A DNA stretch of 64,000 nt, from the NCBI RefSeq assembly GCF_014529945.1, contig NZ_JACVFB010000003.1:124001-188000 (forward strand). Direction: 5' to 3'. Below the pieces are notes generated by a model. It did not search any database and was not told the origin of the DNA. It worked only from the letters and a program-made list of their open reading frames with translations. The DNA comes from Chitinophaga varians (GTDB taxonomy: Bacteria; Bacteroidota; Bacteroidia; Chitinophagales; Chitinophagaceae). Made by a program: the position numbers and the translations under genes. Below, piece after piece: positions 1 to 8,012 of this stretch (its first letter is position 1; each line of letters begins with the position of its first letter).

Positions 1-531
1 CGGGAGATACAGCCGCGGCAGCCATCCCTGTATAAAACGGTGACAGATATCCAGTGTCAGCGCAGGCGTTAGCTGCAATGACTGCAATAGCGCCAGATTC
101 AGCCGGATGGCCTGCATCAGCGCGCCGGGCGGATTGAGTTCCTGTAACACACAGACCGAAGAAAGGTAAAACTGACGCTCCGCCAGCGGCATCGTTTGTG
201 CATTGCCGTAACGACTGATCTCTGGTACATAAGGGATGTACTGCCAGCTATCGTTGGGCAGCAGCTGCTGCGATGGCCAGGCATCATCCTGCCGACAGGA
301 AGGATGCGTCTCAAAATAAGTCTGCGCAGCATCTTCGAGCAGTTGTTTTACATCGGCCTGCCGGTCATTCTCTACGTATAGCCGCAGGCGTATGTGGGGG
401 CCTTTTTCCCAATAACGAATAAAGAAATAAGGGCAGCCTGCCCGCTGCACCACCGGGCTGACCAGCAGTTGCAGCAGCCGGTCGTGATCTCCGGCATGGA
501 AGAAGTGTACAGACAACCAGGTACTTTGCAT
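1..531 (-). CDS. Split class I lanthipeptide dehydratase, elimination domain (partial, runs off left edge)
   Basis: The reading frame begins with ATG at 531 and stays open for 177 codons to the window edge. It begins MQSTWLSVHFFHAGDHDRLL and contains FIRYWEKGPHIRLRLYVEN, the fingerprint of the thiopeptide-type bacteriocin / SpaB C-terminal family. In one-piece LanB enzymes this domain eliminates glutamate from glutamylated Ser/Thr to give dehydroalanine or dehydrobutyrine. The family is about 280-300 residues long, so roughly 100 residues lie outside the window. It starts 3 bases after the stop of the glutamylation-half gene, so the two are almost certainly co-translated. Family recognition is firm; that it acts with the gene upstream is inferred from the arrangement and known split LanB systems. 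Confidence 0.86.
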   Translation of the reverse strand, partial: MQSTWLSVHFFHAGDHDRLLQLLVSPVVQRAGCPYFFIRYWEKGPHIRLRLYVENDRQADVKQLLEDAAQTYFETHPSCRQDDAWPSQQLLPNDSWQYIPYVPEISRYGNAQTMPLAERQFYLSSVCVLQELNPPGALMQAIRLNLALLQSLQLTPALTLDICHRFIQGWLPRLYLP

Positions 532-534
532 CGG

Positions 535-3072
535 TTAATATTTATACCAGTGAAGCATATGTTCCGTTACCGTATCCGTTTGAGAAGCATCCGGGAGCAC
601 TTCTTCCAGGTAAAGATATTCGCCCGCCCGGCTGATCATCTTCCTGAAAACGGATACCAACAGCGGTTGCACAAAACTGATATACTGTGGTTTATAATCA
701 TCCCGGTGCAACTGACCCTTCGCAGCCGCAGCGGGTATATAGGGTGACTTCAGGAAGACGAATACTTGTTGCGGTAGTTGTTGCGCCAGCAGCCAGCGTT
801 GTAAGCGGAGAAAATAATCCGCTTCTGTTTCGGTATTTACCGGAGCAGGGATGGAGTCCAAACGAATCAGCCAGCTCTGTCTTCTTAATACCAGGCGCCC
901 TTCAAAGACGATGCGTGGCAGGCGTTGTACCGGTCCACTCGCGCCGGACACGGAAGCATAATGCCGATCTACCGCGGCAATAAAATTCCGGAGCGGCACT
1001 CGTGGCTCCGGATTAAAATGTGCCAGCAGCCGGTAAAAATGTGACCGGTTGTAAAACGATTCCAGGCATAAGTCGTAGGCATATACCGGCTTTCCGCTGA
1101 TTGTATGCTTTAGTTCCAGCCGGTCAGACACCCGCTCATATTGCACCACAATATCCTTCAGGGATACACGCTTTTCCGGGGGATAGTTATTGCTGCCACC
1201 AGGTATCGTGATTTCATGGTCCAGCAGCGGCGGATGTATATTAGCATTAAAAACCGATCCATCATTTAGTTCCATCATCAGATGTTCGGGATACAGGGCT
1301 GTATTCCATGCTTTGAAAGTCGCCGTGACAACAGGTTCGAACAGATGCAGGAAGCGGCCGGCCACCTTGCCCATGCCCGGCAGCAACGCATTAACGACGC
1401 CCATCAGCGGAGCATGGTCCTTCAGCTGGCATAGCTGTACGAACATGCCGCGGGCAACAGGCGCAACTCTTTCCACCGGTAGCCCCGTAATATCCACTAT
1501 CCCATCGTTGATAGTAAGCTGTATATTTTCCGGTATATCCATCACCGTTGGCCTGGCGGTATCCGGTTGTTGTTTTTTTATGTGGAGATAATAAGCCTGA
1601 TAAAAATCTGTCACCGGCAGCTGTTGTGCCGGGTCATATTGCCGGAGGAAAAAATCACGCAGGCGGTTTTTCTCTTCCTGCAACGGGTCGAAAGGCGCGA
1701 GTAACGTGCATAAGCGCTCCGCCTTTTCTGCCAGTGCCTGCACTTCGTTTGGCAGGACAGCTATTTCCGGTGCGCTGGCATCTTCATAAAAAATATCGGA
1801 CGACTGAAAAAGTCGCGGCGCAAAATGATGGACTTCAAAAGCGGTAGCGGACGCAGGTGTTGCAGTTATATCCGGCAGCAAGGCTTCCTCTTTCAATTGG
1901 TCCAGCACCGTATTGAGCATAGCCGCAGAAGCGTCCAGCAGTTGCGTGCGTGTAGCCGCATCCGTGGCAGCATAAGCCCGTCGGCTGGTTTGCAGCGACT
2001 GTAGCAGCTCCCGCAGCGCCGCCACCGCCGCAGGCTGTTGTGGACTATCCGCCAGAAAACTGATCAGCGCATGGTCCCATTCAGGGTCAATGCCGGAGCA
2101 ACCGATGCCCAGCTCCAGCAGGCCGCTGGCAGCGAGTTTTAACAGAAACGTTTTAATTTGTTCTCGCGCCGTACCTGGCATCTCTGCGGCAAGCGTGTCA
2201 ATAAGAACAGCCAGCCGGCATGGTTCCTTCAGCCGGTGAAACAGCCACAACGCCACACTGCGGGCAGGCAGACTTTGAAATGCCTCCACGTTAAAGTAGT
2301 TCACCAGAAAATGTAGCTGTGTATCATCGATCATGGTGGTATCATTCAACCTCACCTCCATGATTTCATTCAGCACCGGATGATGCACCAGCAGGCTGCG
2401 GAGGTAGGTAAACAAGCTGTTATTGAGGCGGATGTTGCTGCTAACACCAGACCGCGGTGGCTTTATCGGCGGAGGCTGTAGCGCGCTGATGCCCGTATAG
2501 GTAAACGTACTAAAAGGGGATGTTTTAGCCGCCATTCGGGTGATATAACGGAGCAGGCTATACTCATTTTTCAGTTCCTTCGCCCTGAAAGCCGCGGGAT
2601 CGGCTGCAGCGAAAGAACGTAGCTGCGCATACAACACCGGGCTGGAGAGCAAAATGCCTTTCTTCAGCGCTTCTTCACCGGACCAGGCCTGCAACTGCCG
2701 CCGATGCTGCTGTAGCTGCGCCAGATAGTGCGCCTGCCAGGCTTCCTGCTCCTGTTGTCGTTGTTGCAGCAATTGCCGGTAATGCTGCATAGGTGCTTCC
2801 AGGCCTTCCGGCATGTCCTCCGGAGGGTTACGCCCGTTGTACACCGCACGTTTCCATCGCAGCAGCAGTTGCCGGGCATGATCATCAGCAGCCGCCTGTA
2901 TAGCTGCATACAAGCGCTCGCAAAGCTGGTCCTGTTGTTGGCGGAAATCCTGTTCCCATCTGGCGATGGCAGCGAGGCGTGTGTCCATGGCTGTTATCTC
3001 TATGGCTTTTAATGAGGTGAACGTCATCGCAGCATAGCGCACCAGCGCGTAGGGAAAAACTTTCAGTGTCAT
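535..3072 (-). CDS. Lantibiotic dehydratase, N-terminal (glutamylation) half
   Basis: An 845-residue protein of the LanB N-terminal family, which uses glutamyl-tRNA to glutamylate Ser/Thr residues of a precursor peptide in the cytoplasm. Features typical of the family include the early ARxSPFSTFTxxG-like stretch (AAKTSPFSTFTYTGISAL, about residue 185), a mixed alpha/beta body, and no signal peptide or membrane segment. The C-terminal elimination domain is missing here and is encoded by the next gene (1-531). The start at 3072 lies 6 bases after the exporter stop; a second Met 15 codons in is an alternative. Exporter, dehydratase N and dehydratase C form one tight operon. No precursor peptide is visible beside it. 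Confidence 0.88.
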   Translation of the reverse strand: MTLKVFPYALVRYAAMTFTSLKAIEITAMDTRLAAIARWEQDFRQQQDQLCERLYAAIQAAADDHARQLLLRWKRAVYNGRNPPEDMPEGLEAPMQHYRQLLQQRQQEQEAWQAHYLAQLQQHRRQLQAWSGEEALKKGILLSSPVLYAQLRSFAAADPAAFRAKELKNEYSLLRYITRMAAKTSPFSTFTYTGISALQPPPIKPPRSGVSSNIRLNNSLFTYLRSLLVHHPVLNEIMEVRLNDTTMIDDTQLHFLVNYFNVEAFQSLPARSVALWLFHRLKEPCRLAVLIDTLAAEMPGTAREQIKTFLLKLAASGLLELGIGCSGIDPEWDHALISFLADSPQQPAAVAALRELLQSLQTSRRAYAATDAATRTQLLDASAAMLNTVLDQLKEEALLPDITATPASATAFEVHHFAPRLFQSSDIFYEDASAPEIAVLPNEVQALAEKAERLCTLLAPFDPLQEEKNRLRDFFLRQYDPAQQLPVTDFYQAYYLHIKKQQPDTARPTVMDIPENIQLTINDGIVDITGLPVERVAPVARGMFVQLCQLKDHAPLMGVVNALLPGMGKVAGRFLHLFEPVVTATFKAWNTALYPEHLMMELNDGSVFNANIHPPLLDHEITIPGGSNNYPPEKRVSLKDIVVQYERVSDRLELKHTISGKPVYAYDLCLESFYNRSHFYRLLAHFNPEPRVPLRNFIAAVDRHYASVSGASGPVQRLPRIVFEGRLVLRRQSWLIRLDSIPAPVNTETEADYFLRLQRWLLAQQLPQQVFVFLKSPYIPAAAAKGQLHRDDYKPQYISFVQPLLVSVFRKMISRAGEYLYLEEVLPDASQTDTVTEHMLHWYKY

Positions 3073-3078
3073 GCGTAT

Positions 3079-5277
3079 TTATTTTCCCAGCTCCAGCTGG
3101 TTTTTCACTAATTGATAGTAAGCGCCGCGGCTGGCCGACAGTCCGGCGTGTGTGCCGCTTTCCACGATGGCGCCTTTGTCCATCACCAGTATCTGATCGG
3201 CATGTTTAACGGTGCTCAGGCGATGGGCCACCACCACCACGGTTTTTCCGGCGAAGAACTGTTCCAGGTTTCGAAGGATGGCGCGTTCATTGTGCGCATC
3301 GAGGGAATTGGTAGCTTCGTCCAGGAATACGATGGAGGGATTGCGGTAGATGAGGCGTGCCAGCAGGAGACGTTGTATCTGTCCTTCACTGAGGCCGTAG
3401 CCATCTTTCCCGATCCGTGTTTCGTAGCCGAAAGGCAGCGAGGCAAAAAAGTCGTGTATGCAGGCCATGCGGCACGCTTCGTATAGCCGTCCGTAGTCTT
3501 TCTCCGTATCTCCGGCGAAGATGTTGCCGGCAATCGTGTCGCGGAACACATGTCCGTCCTGCGTCACTACGCCACAATGCCGGCGCCAGGAGCGGGCCGA
3601 GACGTCCTGCAACGATGTATCCCCCAGTAGTATCGCACCTTCCTGCGGCGGATAAAATTTCAGGAGCAATTTCAGCAGCGTGGTTTTACCGCTGCCGCTC
3701 ATCCCTACGATGGCGGTCACTTTGCCGGCAGGTACCAGCAGGCTGATGTTACGCAGCACCCACGGAGAATGGCGGTGGCCATAACGGAAAGAGAGGTTGT
3801 GCAGGCGTATGTCCTTTCCTGTTATACCGCCGGCAGGAAGCTGCTTTAACTGCGGCGTATCTTCTTCCGCCTCGTGATGCACTTCCGCCATGCGGCGGAG
3901 GCTGAAGCGGGTGTTCTGCATAGCCCGGATAAAATCGGTGAGCTGCGATACAGGAGCGCTCAACTGGCCACAGGTATATGTCACCGCCAGCATGGCGCCC
4001 AGCGTTAGTTGATTGTTGACGACCAGCACGGCCGCAAAGCAGGTCACCAGTACGTTACGGGTTTCGTTGATGAACAGCGACACGCCCTGCACCAGCTGGT
4101 CCAGCCGCAGGCTCTCCAGCTTTACGGCAATGGCCTGCTCCTGAATATCTTCCCACTGCGCTGTTTTCTTTGCCTCGCTGCCGGTGAGTTTTATCTCCTG
4201 CATGGCGCCAAACATCTCCAGCAGCATATCCTGGTTGGCGGCTAAGATGCCGAAACGTTTCTGGTCCAGCCGCCCCCGTCTTTCCCGGAAGACGTGGTTC
4301 CACAAAATACCTGCTGCGCCACCCAGCATGAATAGCGCGAATACCTGCCAGTGATAATATAGCAGCATGCCTCCCAGCACCAGGACCGTTACCACCGACA
4401 ACGCGAAGCCCACCAGCGATACCGTCAGGAAATCCTCCACCCGTTGGTTGTCCGTCACCCGTTGCATATTATCGCCCGCCTGCCGGTTATCGAAAAACGA
4501 GAGCGGCAGGCGCAGGAGCTTATGCAGGAAGTCTTTCAGCATAGCGGTGCTCACGCGGGCGCCTATCCGCAGCAGCAACCGCGCGCGGACAAATTCCGCC
4601 AGCATGCGGCCCAGAAACAGCGCCAGCTGGCCGGTGCAGATCAGCAGTATTAAAGAGAGCTGCCGGTGGCGGATCCCTTTGTCCACGATCGCCTGCGTGA
4701 GCAGTGGTGTGAGCAGGGCAAAAACGCTGGCCAGCAATAGTGTCAGCACTACCGGTGATAAATGCTTAAGATGCGCGCGTAGATAGGGCCAGAGCGCGCG
4801 TAAAGGTGCCTGGTTTTCTTCCACCGGCGGAGCAGCATAAAATGCCGGCGTTGGTTCCAGGAAGAGGGCGCGGCCGTAGCCGGAGTGCGCGTCCAATTGC
4901 CAGGCCGCCATGAATTCCGGCAGGGAATACCTGCTTTGTTTCCCCAACGCCGGATCGGCGATGTATATCACGGTATCCGTGATACGATACAGCACCACGA
5001 AATGTTCTTTATTCCAGTGCAAAATACAGGGCAACGGCGCTTTTTTAGCCAGCACCGTAAAAGGCAGTTCCGCCGGCAATGTTTTAAACCCCAGCTGTTC
5101 TGCCGCAGCCATCATGTCCGCAAAAGTGACGCCCTGCCGGGATATGCGGCAGGCGTGGCGGAGATCCTGCAACGGATATACGCGGCCGTGATAGGCCGCT
5201 ATCATCTTCAGACAGGTAGGGCCACAGTCCATGGCGTCCGACTGCCGGTAAAAAGGGAAGACTTTTTTTCGAAACAC
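3079..5277 (-). CDS. Peptidase-domain (C39) ABC exporter, LanT type
   Basis: A 732-residue bacteriocin exporter that cuts the leader and pumps the peptide out. Residues 1-130 are a C39 cysteine protease with all three catalytic positions: Cys18 in DCGPTC, His92 in EHFVVLY and Asp108 in IADPA. Residues about 160-460 form the six-helix membrane domain. The rest is the ATPase, with Walker A GMSGSGKTTLLKLLLKF, signature LSEGQIQRLLLARL, Walker B IVFLDEA and a switch His in VVAHRLS. The start is GTG at 5277, which puts the catalytic Cys at its usual place; the ATG slightly upstream is in another frame. It is the first gene of the lanthipeptide operon and is preceded by a strong candidate promoter with paired operators. 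No HlyD-type partner is seen. Confidence 0.92.
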   Translation of the reverse strand: MFRKKVFPFYRQSDAMDCGPTCLKMIAAYHGRVYPLQDLRHACRISRQGVTFADMMAAAEQLGFKTLPAELPFTVLAKKAPLPCILHWNKEHFVVLYRITDTVIYIADPALGKQSRYSLPEFMAAWQLDAHSGYGRALFLEPTPAFYAAPPVEENQAPLRALWPYLRAHLKHLSPVVLTLLLASVFALLTPLLTQAIVDKGIRHRQLSLILLICTGQLALFLGRMLAEFVRARLLLRIGARVSTAMLKDFLHKLLRLPLSFFDNRQAGDNMQRVTDNQRVEDFLTVSLVGFALSVVTVLVLGGMLLYYHWQVFALFMLGGAAGILWNHVFRERRGRLDQKRFGILAANQDMLLEMFGAMQEIKLTGSEAKKTAQWEDIQEQAIAVKLESLRLDQLVQGVSLFINETRNVLVTCFAAVLVVNNQLTLGAMLAVTYTCGQLSAPVSQLTDFIRAMQNTRFSLRRMAEVHHEAEEDTPQLKQLPAGGITGKDIRLHNLSFRYGHRHSPWVLRNISLLVPAGKVTAIVGMSGSGKTTLLKLLLKFYPPQEGAILLGDTSLQDVSARSWRRHCGVVTQDGHVFRDTIAGNIFAGDTEKDYGRLYEACRMACIHDFFASLPFGYETRIGKDGYGLSEGQIQRLLLARLIYRNPSIVFLDEATNSLDAHNERAILRNLEQFFAGKTVVVVAHRLSTVKHADQILVMDKGAIVESGTHAGLSASRGAYYQLVKNQLELGK

Positions 5278-5334
5278 TTTTGAAACATTGTTGCAAATTT
5301 AAAGATAGAAAATAATTGCAACAATGTTTCAAAA
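5278..5334 (-). promoter_or_regulatory. Promoter of lanthipeptide export operon with paired operators
   Basis: Two perfect 19-bp arms, 5278-5296 (TTTTGAAACATTGTTGCAA) and 5316-5334, are inverted repeats separated by 19 bp. Each arm is itself a rough dyad (AACA..TGTT). On the minus strand a TAAATTTG element (5294-5301) matches the Bacteroidota -7 consensus TAnnTTTG, with a TTG 20 bp upstream as a possible -33. The near arm touches the GTG start codon, so a bound repressor would cover both the promoter and the start of the message. The regulator is not identifiable from this window. Confidence 0.62.
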
Positions 5335-5343
5335 ACTAAATAA

Positions 5344-5375
5344 ATAAAAAAAGCCGGTTGTGGAGTACAACCGGC
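5344..5375 (-). terminator. Intrinsic terminator of the FecR/TonB operon
   Basis: A perfect 9-bp stem, GCCGGTTGT (5353-5361) with ACAACCGGC (5367-5375) and a 5-base loop, is followed on the minus strand by a run of T opposite 5346-5352. It lies 37 bases after the stop of the last gene of the operon and separates it from the lanthipeptide promoter. Confidence 0.85.
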
Positions 5376-5411
5376 GGTGTTCAATAAAAGATAGGGTTTT
5401 CAGGTAGAAAA

Positions 5412-7112
5412 TTATTTTTTCGGGTATAGCTTGTAAAACGTCACCCCATTATAGTAGTCGCCTTTATACTGATAGTAGTAAATAGCCCCTTGCCTGTCTA
5501 CACCGGCAAAACGCAGGGAACTGTTGAAAGCTATATATTTAGCTTTCCCCGTTTCCTGGTTCTGCTCAGGGGGAAACTTGGTGAGGCCTGCTTCCATGCC
5601 GGCGTAACAATACATGGATTTCTCCGCCAGGTTGACAGAAACCAGGGAATTATTAAACTGCGTCAACATATTATTATCGGGCAACAGCATATAGTTGCCA
5701 TTGTTGATATCCCCAATACCAAAGAATACTTCCTTTTCGGAGTAATTGGTGGCCTTCACCGTATCATAGGATTTGAAAAGGTAGTTCATCCAATGGTCGG
5801 TGGAGGTACTCACCAGCTCTTGTTCCTGCAGGTCCAGCAATCCAAGGCTATAACTGAAATCCGCTTTATCACAGAACAACGCGCTCGTACCATCCGTGGA
5901 AGGGAAATAACACGTGGTCAGGAAGGCACTGTAACCAGGCGCGCCCGGGGCGGCACTTTCCTGCTGGGACACCACCGACCGTACCTGCAATGACGCATTC
6001 AGTGAACAGAGATTATTAATGACCTCAGCAGAATATCCGGTCATATCATAATTGTTATTGAGAATATAATTCTCATACCAGGTGTTGTTTCCAGATTCAG
6101 GAATCTCCGGTCTGTAAATGTTAATAAAAAACAGCTGTCCTGACGGCGTAGTTTTGAGATGTCCGGCCACCAGTTTCAACGAAGAAACACTTCCCTGGAA
6201 ATTAGAGATCAGCTCCTTCTGGCTACCTTTCTTCCTTACCAATGTTCTATTGAGCGTGGAAATGGCGCCGGAAGCAATATCCATTTTGATAAAACGGCAG
6301 ATATAATTATTAGTGGTGTCAGGCGTATCTTCTTTTACCGCCGCAGAGAAATAGAGCGTCTCCTCATCAAAAGACACGGCGGAGGAATTGATTTGTGCTA
6401 TTTCAAAAGATTCGTTGCCCGATGTCAGCTTTTGTTTGTTCTTTATGATCGTTGTCACCACGCCATCCGCCAATTTGTACAGACCATCTTTATTATTGAA
6501 ATAGACATGCCCAGCCCCGCTCACGCTCGGATCATTTACCATCAGGTTAAAAAACGGCCGGTAGCCGCTCAGATCTGCCGGCAAATAGCTCCCTACCTTA
6601 TCCACCCATAAAGTGGTATCTGTTCTGCTAAGTCCCGGCGACAGCTGACGGATAGATACCACTGGTCCTTCATAGGTAAAGCCATTCGCTGTAACGGTAA
6701 CCGGAATCCTGTTGCCGAGGCCCATCTCCTTTGTCACCACAAATCGCACCATATCCAGTTTTTTTGTGACGGAGTCTGTCCTGTCCCAGGGCGTGCTGAT
6801 ACGCCAGGGTGTAGTCCCTCTTTCCACGGGCACTATCTCTACATTACCGACGCGGATAACGGAACCAGGCTTTCCCGGAAAAAAGTTACCCAGCAACATT
6901 ACCGTATCTCCTGTCACCATATTCAACGGGTAGTTATACCTGGTAGCATCCCGCCATTGAAGATTGACCTCGCTGGTGACCAACCAGGGCCGTTCCTGCA
7001 CGTTTGTAATATTCTGATCTACTTTTCTACAGGCTGTGGACACCAACAGCAAACAGGTGATCATTATACTCCAATACGAGTATTTATTATTGATATGAAA
7101 AAGGTTCAACAT
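5412..7112 (-). CDS. Surface lipoprotein, IPT/TIG-like domain plus propeller-like region
   Basis: A 566-residue protein with a lipoprotein signal (hydrophobic ITCLLLVSTAC; Cys about 28). Residues about 45-160 resemble an IPT/TIG-type beta sandwich (MVTGDTVMLLGNFFPGKPGSVIRVGNVEI). The rest contains repeated Ser/Tyr-rich beta segments such as GHVYFNNKDGLYKL and AIYYYQYKGDYY, suggesting a beta-propeller. I do not recognise a named family for the whole protein. It is the last gene of the receptor operon, 33 bases after the DUF4397-like gene, and may form an outer-surface assembly with the TonB receptor as SusD does with SusC. That role is inference. Confidence 0.72.
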   Translation of the reverse strand: MLNLFHINNKYSYWSIMITCLLLVSTACRKVDQNITNVQERPWLVTSEVNLQWRDATRYNYPLNMVTGDTVMLLGNFFPGKPGSVIRVGNVEIVPVERGTTPWRISTPWDRTDSVTKKLDMVRFVVTKEMGLGNRIPVTVTANGFTYEGPVVSIRQLSPGLSRTDTTLWVDKVGSYLPADLSGYRPFFNLMVNDPSVSGAGHVYFNNKDGLYKLADGVVTTIIKNKQKLTSGNESFEIAQINSSAVSFDEETLYFSAAVKEDTPDTTNNYICRFIKMDIASGAISTLNRTLVRKKGSQKELISNFQGSVSSLKLVAGHLKTTPSGQLFFINIYRPEIPESGNNTWYENYILNNNYDMTGYSAEVINNLCSLNASLQVRSVVSQQESAAPGAPGYSAFLTTCYFPSTDGTSALFCDKADFSYSLGLLDLQEQELVSTSTDHWMNYLFKSYDTVKATNYSEKEVFFGIGDINNGNYMLLPDNNMLTQFNNSLVSVNLAEKSMYCYAGMEAGLTKFPPEQNQETGKAKYIAFNSSLRFAGVDRQGAIYYYQYKGDYYNGVTFYKLYPKK

Positions 7113-7145
7113 CGTTCATTCGTTTTATGCTGTCAACGCAGTTCA

Positions 7146-7982
7146 TTAATAGTTTTTACAGGCGACCGCCTTCAGGGTAGCGGGCATACCTACATTTTGC
7201 CCTGTAACAGGATCGACATAGGTGTGCGCATTTTCATATCCACGCAGCAGGACCGTATAGGAATGCCCTGCTTCGGTATACAATGTGGCAGACGCCACAG
7301 GATTTTCCTTATCGGCTGTATGATAGAATTTAATACGCATGGTGTCCAGTGGTTTGGCCGCAAAGGACTTAAAATCCTGTATATCGCCATATTTTGTTTC
7401 AGCAGCAAACTCCGTAGGCACATTACCGTTAATCGTAAAAAAAACAGGGGCGCCATCAGGACAGAAGTTCATCATTCGCAGCCTCACCTTGTTGTCTTCC
7501 CATTGCAGATGGTCCGGCACCGCCCAGGTGGAGAACACGCCGTCTTTATCTGCGTAAAAAACCGTCACCGGCAGTCCGTAGGCAGTCGTTACCTCGCTAT
7601 TAATTAATGTACGGCGACTGCTGTCTGTGAGCAACAACGTATGTTTGCCGGGCGCCATGCGCATATATACCTGCCACTGCACCAGCTGTTTATTGTTGTA
7701 CGATAATGGGTGAGGATACTGATACGGGTTCTCATCCGCAAAAAAAGGATGTTTACTGATGGCGTCTACCGGAACATAATTAGTGTCTTTGCTGTCAACA
7801 AGCACAAAAACTCTATTGCCACCGATCAGCAACTTCGCTTCACCCACCAGTTTCTCCGAGGCATTGTAAAAACTGATTTGCGCATCTGCTGTATCCGGAA
7901 CAGTCACTTCTTTGCTGCATGCCGCTACTATCATGCATCCCATCACAGCTGCCAACCAGGTGCTTTTATTGATTGTTTTCAT
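7146..7982 (-). CDS. DUF4397-like lipoprotein
   Basis: A 278-residue lipoprotein: the signal MKTINKSTWLAAVMGCMIVAAC ends in a lipobox Cys. The mature part opens DAQISFYNASEKL, the usual opening of DUF4397-type domains in Bacteroidota, followed by repeated beta-strand blocks (HTLLLTDSS, RLRMMNFCPDGAPVFFTING, AGHSYTVLLRGY). No catalytic motif is visible. It sits between the TonB receptor (30 bases upstream) and the IPT-like lipoprotein, so an accessory role on the cell surface for that receptor is likely. Ligand unknown. Confidence 0.7.
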   Translation of the reverse strand: MKTINKSTWLAAVMGCMIVAACSKEVTVPDTADAQISFYNASEKLVGEAKLLIGGNRVFVLVDSKDTNYVPVDAISKHPFFADENPYQYPHPLSYNNKQLVQWQVYMRMAPGKHTLLLTDSSRRTLINSEVTTAYGLPVTVFYADKDGVFSTWAVPDHLQWEDNKVRLRMMNFCPDGAPVFFTINGNVPTEFAAETKYGDIQDFKSFAAKPLDTMRIKFYHTADKENPVASATLYTEAGHSYTVLLRGYENAHTYVDPVTGQNVGMPATLKAVACKNY

Positions 7983-8012
7983 AAAATATCTTTTGTAGGT
8001 AAAAATCTGTTA

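Noticed and set aside
5084..5332. Alternative ATG-started frame at the exporter start
   Set aside because: It is in a different frame from the C39 domain; the GTG at 5277 gives correct placement of the catalytic Cys.
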